A stretch of DNA of 9,420 nt, from assembly GCA_948933715.1 (NCBI GenBank), contig CAQZPH010000034.1:1-9420 (forward strand). Reading direction: 5' to 3'. The notes under the pieces are model-generated. The model ran no database searches. It was not told where the DNA came from and saw only the letters and a list, made by a program, of their open reading frames with translations. Numbering within the stretch: the stretch's first letter is position 1; the number at the start of each line of letters is the position of its first letter. Position numbers and translations under genes: made by a program. This DNA comes from an uncultured Eubacteriales bacterium (GTDB lineage Bacteria > Bacillota > Clostridia > Oscillospirales > Acutalibacteraceae). This document shows positions 1 to 5,980 of this stretch, piece by piece.

Positions 1-740
1 TTTATGATTCTTGCGCAGATAAAGATTGTCTCGAAGACCTAAGAGTATGCTTCACAGAAGCTGGCCAGCATATAATTGATCAAGCATGTACTGTGCGAAT
101 CAAAAATGCAGAGGTAATTACTGTATATGTAGACCTTGAACCAGTTCCATTTAATAAAGGTTTCTATTCTGTTGATATGACTTTCTTCTTTGAAGTAAAC
201 TTAGATGTTTTCCTATCTCCTGCTGCTTGCCCAGTAAACGTATGCGGTTTGTCTGTCTTTAGTAAAAAAGTAATTCTATTTGGTAGCGAAGGTAGAGTAA
301 AAATCTTTAATTCAGGTGCTTGCTACGATGAATTGGATTTAAATGCTTCTCCTATTAGAAATCTCCCAAAAGCTACAGTTCAAGTAGCTGAACCTATAGG
401 ATTATCCGCTAGAATCTGCTGCGACCACCATGACAGTTGTGAGCCAACATGTCATATTCCTGAATGCATATGCAAAAAATTCGGCGGTGAATTTAAAATT
501 AAAGATAACAAAAATGAAGTATTTGTTACTCTTGGAATGTTCACTATAGTACAATTAGAACGTAATGTTCAAATGCTTGTTCCATCATATGACTTCTGCA
601 TTCCTGAAAAAGAATGTGTAACAACATCTGATAACCCATGTGAACTATTTAACAGACTTGAGTTCCCAACCGACGAATTCTTTCCACCTCGCTCAACAGA
701 ACTAAATAACGATTCAACCGGCTGCGGATGTGGAAACTAA
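1..740 (+). CDS. Cysteine-rich conserved clostridial protein of unknown function, 5' end missing
   Basis: The reading frame is open from the first complete codon (base 3) to TAA at 738-740, giving at least 245 residues, so the true start lies outside the window. A GTG at 93 is in frame but has no Shine-Dalgarno site, and good coding sequence continues upstream of it, so it is not the start. The visible part has 18 cysteines, including CC and CxxxC spacings in the middle and a GCGCGN C-terminus. I see no signal peptide or membrane segment in the visible part. The stretch EPVPFNKGFYSVD and the segment YDFCIPEKEC resemble an uncharacterised protein family I remember from Clostridia; this is memory, not a search. 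Cysteine-rich proteins of this kind are sometimes spore-coat components, and spoVAC lies nearby, but a coat role is only inference. A strong terminator ends the transcript. Confidence 0.9.
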   Translation, partial: YDSCADKDCLEDLRVCFTEAGQHIIDQACTVRIKNAEVITVYVDLEPVPFNKGFYSVDMTFFFEVNLDVFLSPAACPVNVCGLSVFSKKVILFGSEGRVKIFNSGACYDELDLNASPIRNLPKATVQVAEPIGLSARICCDHHDSCEPTCHIPECICKKFGGEFKIKDNKNEVFVTLGMFTIVQLERNVQMLVPSYDFCIPEKECVTTSDNPCELFNRLEFPTDEFFPPRSTELNNDSTGCGCGN

Positions 741-762
741 GATAAATAATTAAAAGTTTAAT

Positions 763-804
763 TAATACTGCTAACTAAAGTTTGGTTAGCGGTATTATTT
801 TTTT
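763..804 (+). terminator. Intrinsic terminator of the cysteine-rich gene
   Basis: A 13-bp stem pairs 763-775 with 785-797 (arms AATACTGCTAAC and GTTAGCGGTATT plus a closing T-A pair, with one G-T wobble). It has a 9-base loop and is followed directly by seven T residues at 798-804. It starts 22 bases after the stop codon, which is the usual layout of a Rho-independent terminator, and it separates this gene from the radical SAM gene. Confidence 0.92.
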
Positions 805-833
805 GTAAAATATTATATAATTAAGTTTATAAT
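803..833 (+). promoter_or_regulatory. Possible promoter of the radical SAM gene
   Basis: A perfect TATAAT lies at 828-833, with TTGTAA at 803-808 (four of six matches to TTGACA) at a long 19-base spacing. A second TATAAT lies at 816-821 without a convincing -35. The region is so AT-rich that chance matches are expected. Because the preceding gene is terminated, a promoter must lie somewhere between 805 and 852. Confidence 0.35.
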
Positions 834-852
834 ATTTGAGAAGAGGTATAAT

Positions 853-1545
853 ATGTCTTACTTAGTGCGCTACTCTTTAATTAAAAAAAAATTCCCCCGG
901 GAATTTTTATTACTTCAAGGTACTGGATGTATATATAAAAAATGTAAATTTTGTGATTATTATAACGATATTTCTGAAAAGCCATTTGCAGTAAATAAAC
1001 CTATAATTAATAAAATAACTGGTGAAACAGGTACTCTTGATATAATAAACTCAGGATCTTGCTTTGAAATTGATGATGATTCTATTAATTTAATTTATGA
1101 AAAAGCAAAAGAAAAAAATATCCATACTATTTGGTTTGAAACTCATTATCTATATCATAATAAGCTCAACGAGTTTAAAAATAAATTCCCTGGTATTACT
1201 GTAAAATTTAGAACCGGTATTGAAACTTTTAACCCCGAACTTAGAAGTGAATGGAATAAAGGTATTAATAAAAATGTAACTGTTGCAGATATTGCTAAGT
1301 ATTTTGACGGCGTTTGCCTCTTAATTGGAGTTTTGGGCCAAACTAAAGATGATATTATAAATGATATAAAAATTGCAAGTAATCACTTTGAATATTGCAG
1401 TGTAAACGTTTTTACTGAAAATACTACTGAGATTAAGCCTGACCCTCAACTTATAAATTGGTTTAAAACCGATGTATTCCCTAAAATAAAAGATAACCCA
1501 CGCATAGAAGTCTTACTTAATAATACTGATCTAGGTGTCGGCTAA
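853..1545 (+). CDS. Compact radical SAM enzyme, possibly queuine lyase (QueL-like)
   Basis: The product has 230 residues. The ATG follows GAGG (843-846) at a 6-base spacing. An iron-sulfur cluster motif GTGCIYKKCKFCDYY lies near residues 23-37 (C26, C31, C34). The spacing is CX4CX2C, not the canonical CX3CX2C, and the aromatic residue before the last cysteine is typical of radical SAM proteins. Downstream, IETFNPELR with WNKGIN (about 123-140) and LIGVLGQT (about 157-164) resemble the later barrel strands of B12-binding/Elp3/MiaB-like radical SAM proteins. The short length leaves little room beyond one partial TIM barrel, with no SPASM, TRAM or B12 domain. Length, the GTGC-FCDYY region and the NTDLGVG C-terminus match what I remember of QueL from gut Clostridia, which converts queuine to preQ1 for tRNA queuosine salvage. 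No tgt, queuosine transporter or nucleosidase gene is in the window, so the class is secure but the substrate is tentative. Confidence 0.88.
   Translation: MSYLVRYSLIKKKFPREFLLLQGTGCIYKKCKFCDYYNDISEKPFAVNKPIINKITGETGTLDIINSGSCFEIDDDSINLIYEKAKEKNIHTIWFETHYLYHNKLNEFKNKFPGITVKFRTGIETFNPELRSEWNKGINKNVTVADIAKYFDGVCLLIGVLGQTKDDIINDIKIASNHFEYCSVNVFTENTTEIKPDPQLINWFKTDVFPKIKDNPRIEVLLNNTDLGVG
887..908 (+). repeat. Perfect 10-bp inverted repeat inside the start of the radical SAM gene
   Basis: The arms AAAAATTCCC (887-896) and GGGAATTTTT (899-908) are exact reverse complements separated by two C residues. They fall in codons 12-19, and a run of nine A residues (883-891) overlaps the left arm. In mRNA this could form a short hairpin just downstream of the start codon. 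It may simply reflect the codons used. Confidence 0.6.
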
Positions 1546-1573
1546 ATAATTTTTATTTTAACTAAAAATTATT
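1545..1573 (+). repeat. AT-only hairpin after the radical SAM gene
   Basis: AATAATTTTT (1545-1554) pairs perfectly with AAAAATTATT (1564-1573) across a 9-base loop, starting at the last base of the stop codon. There is no G-C pair and no T tract after it, so it is a weak terminator at best. It could protect the 3' end of the message, or it could be a chance product of base composition. Confidence 0.35.
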
Positions 1574-1630
1574 ACATTAAATTCTATGAAGTGCGAATAA
1601 ATTCTTTATTATAGTGTAAAATATCTTTTG

Positions 1631-1640
1631 AAAGGGAGTG
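1631..1640 (+). promoter_or_regulatory. Ribosome binding site that sets the spoVAC start at TTG 1646
   Basis: AAGGGAG (1632-1638) stands 7 bases before TTG at 1646-1648. An earlier in-frame TTG at 1628 would lie upstream of this site and has no site of its own. Confidence 0.85.
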
Positions 1641-1645
1641 TTTTT

Positions 1646-2092
1646 TTGAAACCTACAAAAAATGAATATTCTAAAATGTCAGACAAAGCATCTCCAAATT
1701 CCCCTATGTTAAAAAATATTATATGGGCCTTTCTCTCTGGTGGAATTATTTGTGCCTTTGGGCAAATTTTAACAGATATTTATCAAACCTACTGCCATAT
1801 GGGTTTAAAAGAGGCTAGAGCTGCCGTATCTGTTACACTAGTAGGAATTGGTGCATTGCTTACAGCCCTTAAAGTATATGATAAAATAGCAAAACATGCC
1901 GGCGCCGGTACACTTGTTCCTATTACCGGATTTGCAAACTCTATCGTAGCTCCAGCTATAGAGTTTAAAAGCGAAGGACATGTTATGGGGCTTGGCGCTA
2001 AAATGTTCATCATAGCAGGTCCTGTTCTAGTTTTTGGTATCACAGCATCAGTAGTTTATGGACTAATATTATGGATTTTTAAACTATTTTAA
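1646..2092 (+). CDS. spoVAC: Stage V sporulation protein AC (SpoVAC), inner spore membrane channel subunit
   Basis: The product has 148 residues from the TTG start, close to the roughly 150 of Bacillus subtilis SpoVAC. The N-terminal region SPNSPMLKNIIWAF and the following GGIICAFGQ, then GAGTLVPITGFANS (about 86-99) and the EG-VMGLGAKMF region (about 110-121), are typical of SpoVAC. The SP-SP-LKN leader separates it from the related SpoVAEb. Hydrophobic segments at about 24-46, 58-78 and 118-145 indicate an integral membrane protein, and the VPITGF loop may be partly re-entrant. In known systems the SpoVA proteins move dipicolinic acid into the forespore and release it during germination, and SpoVAC has been reported to act as a mechanosensitive channel. 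spoVAC is normally followed by spoVAD and spoVAEb; here a terminator and a convergent gene follow at once. Expression in the forespore (sigma-G/F) is expected from the family, but I see only a weak promoter match. Confidence 0.93.
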   Translation: MKPTKNEYSKMSDKASPNSPMLKNIIWAFLSGGIICAFGQILTDIYQTYCHMGLKEARAAVSVTLVGIGALLTALKVYDKIAKHAGAGTLVPITGFANSIVAPAIEFKSEGHVMGLGAKMFIIAGPVLVFGITASVVYGLILWIFKLF

Positions 2093-2102
2093 AGATAAAA
2101 AT

Positions 2103-2145
2103 AAAAGGATGTACTGCACAATAAGCGTGCACTGCATCCTTTTTT
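2103..2145. terminator. Bidirectional terminator between convergent spoVAC and pckG
   Basis: A 17-position stem pairs 2103-2119 with 2127-2143, with one C-C mismatch and one G-T wobble, around a 7-base loop. On the + strand it runs into T residues at 2140-2145, just after spoVAC. On the - strand, the far side is a T-rich stretch corresponding to the A-rich bases 2093-2106. It ends 6 bases beyond the pckG stop codon, so it can serve both genes. Confidence 0.88.
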
Positions 2146-2151
2146 GTTATC

Positions 2152-3918
2152 TTATTTATTTAACCTATCTTCAAGATCATTTAATTCTTGTATTAACTCT
2201 TTAGGTAAGCTCTCACCAAATTTTTCATAAAATTCTTTCGTCTTTTTAATCTCGTCTTGCCAAAGATCTTTATCAACCTTTAAGATTTTTCCTAAAGATT
2301 CTTTAGTGATACTTAAATTATCTATATTAATATCTTCAGGGTTTGGTACATAGCCAATAGGTGTAACCGATGCATCTATTTTTTCATCGCACCTTTTCAA
2401 AATCCAATCGAGCACTCGTAAGTTATCTCCAAATCCAGGCCAAATAAATTCTCCATTTTCGTCTACTCTAAACCAATTAACGTTAAAAATCTTTGGAGCC
2501 TTTTCCCCCAACTTTTTTCCAATATCAATCCAATGCTTAAAATAATCGCTCATATTATAACCACAAAAAGGTAACATAGCCATAGGATCGTGACGCACTA
2601 CACCCACCTTACCTGAAGAAGCAGCAGTTGTTTCTGACGCCATAATAGAACCAATGAACACGCCATTATTCCAGTTAAAGGATTGATAAACAAGCGGCGT
2701 TGTTTTTGCGCGCCTACCACCAAATATAATTGCAGATATTGGAAAACCTTTTGTTGAGTCAAAGTCCGGACTTATACATGGGCAGTTTTTAGCAGGTGCA
2801 GTAAATCTACTATTGGGATGCGCACCCTTTTCTTTTGAAGATGTTCCATCCCATGCTTCACCCTTCCAATTTACTCCTTGCTTTGGAGGATTAGAATTAA
2901 GTCCTTCCCACCAAACAGTATTATCATCAAGATTATAAGCAACATTAGTAAATATTGTCTCAGATTTAGTAGACTCTAGCGCGTTTGGATTTGACTTTGC
3001 ATTCGTTCCAGGAGCTACTCCAAAAAAGCCGTTCTCAGGATTTATGGCCCACAGCCTTCCATCTTCACCTATTCTCATCCAAGCTATATCGTCGCCTACG
3101 CAATATACTTTGTATCCTTTTTCCTTATATTCTTTTGGAGGAATAAGCATTGCAAGGTTAGTTTTCCCACATGCGGACGGAAATGCTGCCGCTATATATT
3201 TTACATCCCCGTCTTTATTTTCTATCCCTAAAATCAACATATGTTCGGCCATCCAGCCTTCTTTTTGCCCTAAATACGAGGCTATTCTCAAGGCAAAACA
3301 TTTTTTCCCCAGCAAAACATTTCCTCCATACCCCGAGTTGACAGAAATAATAGTGTTGTCTTGAGGAAAATGGCAAATATACCTTTGGCTTTCATCTATA
3401 TTACATCTAGCATGCAAACCTCTTACCCATTCTTCACTTTGACCAAGAGCATCAAGAACTTTTTGCCCAACCCTTGTCATAATAACCATATTTAAAACTA
3501 CATATATAGAATCTGTAACTTCTATACCTATTTTAGAGTGCAAAGATCCAATTGGACCCATAGAATAAGGAATTACATACATGGTCCTCCCGACATAACT
3601 GTTTTTAGCTATACCATAAAGGATCTTATACATTTCTTCTGGGTCCCTCCAGTTATTAGTAGGACCAGCTTCATCTTTTGTAGGAGTACATATAAAAGTA
3701 CGATCTTCTACTCTTGCAACATCGTTGATGGCTGTTCTATGCAAATAGCAACCCGGTAACTTTTCTTCATTTAACTTAATCATCTCACCGGAGTTGCAAG
3801 CTTTTTCTCTAAGTTTTTCTAATTGACCCTGACTTCCATCTATTAATATTACTTCATCAGGATTTAATAAATCCTTCATTTCCTGTAGCCACTTAAGTAC
3901 AGATCTATTATCAGTCAT
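2152..3918 (-). CDS. pckG: GTP-dependent phosphoenolpyruvate carboxykinase
   Basis: The product has 588 residues, within the usual range for the GTP-dependent family (EC 4.1.1.32). The enzyme interconverts oxaloacetate plus GTP with PEP, CO2 and GDP in the cytosol. Family landmarks are intact: the PEP-binding arginine in DVARVEDRT (R69), YGGNVLLGKKCF with metal ligand K206, AEHM with H226, the P-loop FPSACGKTN (246-254) with the family's reactive cysteine C250, VGDDIAW with metal ligand D277, FGVAPGTN (299-306), NSRF with R371, and FGGRR (399-403). ATP-type carboxykinases lack the cysteine P-loop and this layout. The ATG has a GGAAG-type Shine-Dalgarno site 9 bases upstream. In anaerobes the enzyme often runs towards oxaloacetate, feeding malate or succinate formation, but direction cannot be read from sequence. 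The gene follows tsaD on the same strand, apparently from its own promoter, and converges on spoVAC. Confidence 0.97.
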   Translation of the reverse strand: MTDNRSVLKWLQEMKDLLNPDEVILIDGSQGQLEKLREKACNSGEMIKLNEEKLPGCYLHRTAINDVARVEDRTFICTPTKDEAGPTNNWRDPEEMYKILYGIAKNSYVGRTMYVIPYSMGPIGSLHSKIGIEVTDSIYVVLNMVIMTRVGQKVLDALGQSEEWVRGLHARCNIDESQRYICHFPQDNTIISVNSGYGGNVLLGKKCFALRIASYLGQKEGWMAEHMLILGIENKDGDVKYIAAAFPSACGKTNLAMLIPPKEYKEKGYKVYCVGDDIAWMRIGEDGRLWAINPENGFFGVAPGTNAKSNPNALESTKSETIFTNVAYNLDDNTVWWEGLNSNPPKQGVNWKGEAWDGTSSKEKGAHPNSRFTAPAKNCPCISPDFDSTKGFPISAIIFGGRRAKTTPLVYQSFNWNNGVFIGSIMASETTAASSGKVGVVRHDPMAMLPFCGYNMSDYFKHWIDIGKKLGEKAPKIFNVNWFRVDENGEFIWPGFGDNLRVLDWILKRCDEKIDASVTPIGYVPNPEDINIDNLSITKESLGKILKVDKDLWQDEIKKTKEFYEKFGESLPKELIQELNDLEDRLNK

Positions 3919-3946
3919 AAACTAAACTTCCTTTCCATATTAAAAT

Positions 3947-3981
3947 AAATGGTAATATTATATTATGTAGTTATACCATTT
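3947..3981. repeat. Operator-like inverted repeat over the pckG promoter
   Basis: AAATGGTA (3947-3954) and TACCATTT (3974-3981) are exact reverse complements, 19 bases apart. One arm overlaps the putative -10 and the other lies downstream of the expected transcription start. This layout fits a repressor operator, but the arms are short and the region is AT-rich. I do not recognise the site as that of a known regulator. Confidence 0.4.
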
Positions 3982-3997
3982 TAGGATAAACATGCAA
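3970..3997 (-). promoter_or_regulatory. Probable pckG promoter with extended -10
   Basis: On the - strand, TGGTATAAC (complement of 3970-3978) contains a TG-n extended -10 and a five-of-six match to TATAAT. TTGCAT (complement of 3992-3997) lies 16 bases upstream as a weak -35. It sits immediately after the tsaD stop codon and about 50 bases before the pckG start. A second TATAAT (complement of 3957-3962) has no good -35. Confidence 0.5.
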
Positions 3998-4000
3998 AAA

Positions 4001-5017
4001 TCATTTATCAAGTTCATCTATACTCATTGTGGCTACTGCATTTAAAGACATATCTGCTATATTATTTTTTTGATACTCATAATATGCTTGTGACCCTACC
4101 ATTGCTGCGTTATCTGTGCAAAGTGAAAGTTCAGGTAGATAAAGGTTAAAGTTTCTTTTTTTACACTCTTCTTGTAATCTTCTTCTCAGCAATGAATTCG
4201 CGGATACTCCTCCTGCTATCACTAGTTTATTATATTTAAGATGAATTGCAGCTTTAACAAAATTATTTACCAAACAATCAACTATTGCTAGCCTAAATGA
4301 TGCTGACATGTCTTCAACATTAATAACCTCACCCTTTTGAGAAGCATTATGGATTTGGTTTATTACTGCTGTTTTTAAACCAGAAAAGCTAAAGTCATAT
4401 TCTGAACCTTGCACCGTAGGCCTTGGCAGTTTAAATGCATTCGGATTTCCTTTTTCAGCTAACCTATCAAGGTGCACCCCTCCAGGGTATGGTATTCCCA
4501 TAGATCTTGCTGCTTTATCAAACGCTTCACCTGCTGCATCGTCTCTTGTTTTTCCTATTACTTTTAAATCCGTATAATCTTTAACTTCTATTATGTGGCT
4601 GTGTCCACCTGAAACTACAAGACATAAAAATGGTGGTTCTAGATCTTTATAAGATAAATAATTAGCCGCTATATGTGACCTTAAATGATGCACAGGTATT
4701 AACGGTAACCCTGTTGACAGTGCTAACCCCTTTGCAAAATTCACTCCCACTAAAAGTGCACCTATTAACCCCGGTGCATAGGTTACTGCAATTGCATCTA
4801 TATTTTTTAAATCAGCTTTTGCTAAATTTAATGCTTCCCTTGTTACGCCTGAGATTGCCTCTATATGTCGTCTAGATGCTATTTCTGGTACAACCCCACC
4901 ATATATTTTATGTTCTTCTACTTGTGATGCTACTACAGATGATAATACTTTCCGACCATCTTCTACTATTGCTGCTGCGGTCTCGTCGCAGGAACTTTCT
5001 ATTGATAATATTTTCAT
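4001..5017 (-). CDS. tsaD: tRNA N6-threonylcarbamoyladenosine (t6A37) synthase subunit TsaD
   Basis: The product has 338 residues, normal for the Kae1/TsaD/YgjD family (ASKHA fold). TsaD transfers threonylcarbamoyl from threonylcarbamoyl-AMP to A37 of ANN-decoding tRNAs, together with TsaB and TsaE; TsaC (YwlC) makes the intermediate. Visible motifs are the N-terminal IESSCDET (6-13), metal-ligand histidines H111 and H115 in HHLRSH, VSGGHSH (135-141), DDAAGEAFDK (159-168), YDFSFSGLKT (207-216), GGVSAN (269-274) and the metal aspartate D302 in TDNAAM. The residues between the two histidines are LRS, where I remember LEG or IAG as usual; the ligands themselves are kept. The ATG has a GAAAGGA site just upstream. 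The gene is 57 bases behind rimI, a frequent partner of t6A genes. tsaB, tsaE and tsaC are not in the window. Confidence 0.97.
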   Translation of the reverse strand: MKILSIESSCDETAAAIVEDGRKVLSSVVASQVEEHKIYGGVVPEIASRRHIEAISGVTREALNLAKADLKNIDAIAVTYAPGLIGALLVGVNFAKGLALSTGLPLIPVHHLRSHIAANYLSYKDLEPPFLCLVVSGGHSHIIEVKDYTDLKVIGKTRDDAAGEAFDKAARSMGIPYPGGVHLDRLAEKGNPNAFKLPRPTVQGSEYDFSFSGLKTAVINQIHNASQKGEVINVEDMSASFRLAIVDCLVNNFVKAAIHLKYNKLVIAGGVSANSLLRRRLQEECKKRNFNLYLPELSLCTDNAAMVGSQAYYEYQKNNIADMSLNAVATMSIDELDK

Positions 5018-5074
5018 AAATTGTCCTTTCTTATTATTTTTATGACCTTTATTTTTTGTCCTTACTTAAAAATG

Positions 5075-5524
5075 TCACTTTAAATACCTCGTCATAATAA
5101 TTGCATTCTCTCGCGGGTCTAAATAAAAATCTTTTCTTGTTCCAACCTTTAAAAATTTGAGGGACCTATAAAGAGAAATTGCAAATATATTAGACGGCCT
5201 AACTTCAAGGGAAATAAACTTTAAATTGTTTTCATATCCAAAATCAATAATACTATTTAATAGTTTCTTTGCTATTCCACATCTTCTATACTGTGGAAAC
5301 ACTGCAACATTTGTAATATACCCTTCATCACAAACATAATTAAAACCAACATACCCAAGGACATTTCCGGTTTCATTAACTGCCACTAAAAAATGAGCGT
5401 TATCTTTTTCTAATTCCTCTTTTAAAGATTTTTTTGACCATGGTACCGAAAAGCAATTATTCTCAAGTTCAAAAACTGTATCTACGTGGCTCTTGTTCAT
5501 TTTTATTATTTTAAAATTCAACAT
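5075..5524 (-). CDS. rimI: Ribosomal protein bS18-alanine N-acetyltransferase family protein (RimI)
   Basis: The product has 149 residues in the GNAT fold. RimI acetylates N-terminal alanine of ribosomal protein S18 in E. coli; relatives may act on other N-termini. Seen here: the N-terminal ENNCFSVPWS (21-30), typical of RimI; the beta-4 plus acetyl-CoA pyrophosphate loop VFPQYRRCGIAKKLL (75-89); E108 in LEVRPSN; and N112 with Y119 in SNIFAISLYRSLKF. The usual glycine in the LYxxxGF motif is lysine (K123), a mild departure. I place the start at ATG 5522-5524 because AGGGTG (5531-5536) stands 6 bases upstream. The frame can be extended to a TTG at 5551, but that would overlap the upstream gene and has no ribosome site. 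The gene is 17 bases after the phosphatase gene and 57 before tsaD, supporting co-transcription. Confidence 0.93.
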   Translation of the reverse strand: MLNFKIIKMNKSHVDTVFELENNCFSVPWSKKSLKEELEKDNAHFLVAVNETGNVLGYVGFNYVCDEGYITNVAVFPQYRRCGIAKKLLNSIIDFGYENNLKFISLEVRPSNIFAISLYRSLKFLKVGTRKDFYLDPRENAIIMTRYLK

Positions 5525-5530
5525 CTTTAT

Positions 5531-5536
5531 CACCCT
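5531..5536 (-). promoter_or_regulatory. Ribosome binding site that sets the rimI start
   Basis: AGGGTG on the - strand lies 6 bases before ATG 5522-5524. It lies inside the longer TTG-started frame, so it argues for the shorter 149-residue protein. Confidence 0.7.
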
Positions 5537-5541
5537 AGAAT

Positions 5542-5958
5542 TTAGTGGCAATATTCATCCACAAATTCGCCTAAGGCCTTGGTTATTTGGTCTCTGCATT
5601 TTCTATATACCGCAAGATTTCCACCATAAGGATCCTGAATCTGGTTTCCTAAAACATAAATCTTATTTTTATCTATTCCTAGGTTTAATAAAATATCCTG
5701 ATGTGAATCTGTCATAACCACAAACTTATCTATATTATTTATATCAACATCAAATATATTTTTAGAAACATGATCCCCAAGGTCTACATTAATCTCATCA
5801 CAAACTTTAATTGCATTTTTAGTAGCTTTAGAGCTATTATCAGCTGAAATCCCTGCACTTGAAACAGCAAAACTTTTATTCTTTATTACCTTTTTAAATA
5901 TCCCTTCTGCCATAGGGCTTCTGCACGTGTTTCCAGTACATACAAAAAGTATATTCAT
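5542..5958 (-). CDS. ywlE: Low-molecular-weight phosphatase, probably protein-arginine phosphatase (YwlE type)
   Basis: The product has 138 residues, somewhat short for the low-molecular-weight protein phosphatase family (about 150). The catalytic P-loop VCTGNTCRS carries nucleophile C7 and R13 of the CX5R motif at the extreme N-terminus, as expected, and D109 in QDPYGG is the general acid. Threonine at position 11 is the residue reported in B. subtilis YwlE to favour phosphoarginine over phosphotyrosine, and DPxGG also fits YwlE better than the DPYY of tyrosine phosphatases. YwlE reverses phosphorylation by the kinase McsB, which marks proteins for ClpCP; mcsB is not in the window. The start is ATG 5956-5958 because AAAGGAG (5967-5973) stands 8 bases upstream; a longer frame reaching into polA is not credible. 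It is 22 bases behind polA and 17 before rimI. Family is certain; arginine specificity is inference. Confidence 0.93.
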   Translation of the reverse strand: MNILFVCTGNTCRSPMAEGIFKKVIKNKSFAVSSAGISADNSSKATKNAIKVCDEINVDLGDHVSKNIFDVDINNIDKFVVMTDSHQDILLNLGIDKNKIYVLGNQIQDPYGGNLAVYRKCRDQITKALGEFVDEYCH

Positions 5959-5966
5959 TAAAAAAT

Positions 5967-5973
5967 CTCCTTT
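5967..5973 (-). promoter_or_regulatory. Ribosome binding site that sets the phosphatase start
   Basis: AAAGGAG on the - strand, 8 bases before ATG 5956-5958, lies in the 22-base gap after the polA stop. It rules out the 21-residue N-terminal extension that would overlap polA. Confidence 0.88.
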
Positions 5974-5980
5974 ATTAACA

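Noticed and set aside
93..740. GTG at 93 as the start of the cysteine-rich gene
   Set aside because: No ribosome binding site precedes it, and the frame stays open to base 3 with family-like, cysteine-containing sequence, so the gene begins outside the window.
1..1545. Cysteine-rich protein plus radical SAM enzyme as a peptide-modification (RiPP) pair
   Set aside because: The cysteine-rich protein is at least 245 residues with no leader-core layout, a strong terminator separates the two genes, and the radical SAM enzyme has no SPASM or precursor-binding domain.
1628..1645. TTG at 1628 as the spoVAC start
   Set aside because: The ribosome binding site at 1632-1638 lies downstream of it and fits TTG 1646 instead.
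3044..3759. Forward-strand open frames inside pckG
   Set aside because: They are antisense to conserved PEP carboxykinase motifs and show no family features of their own.
5525..5551. TTG at 5551 as the rimI start
   Set aside because: It would overlap the phosphatase gene and has no Shine-Dalgarno site; ATG 5522-5524 has one and gives a normal RimI length.
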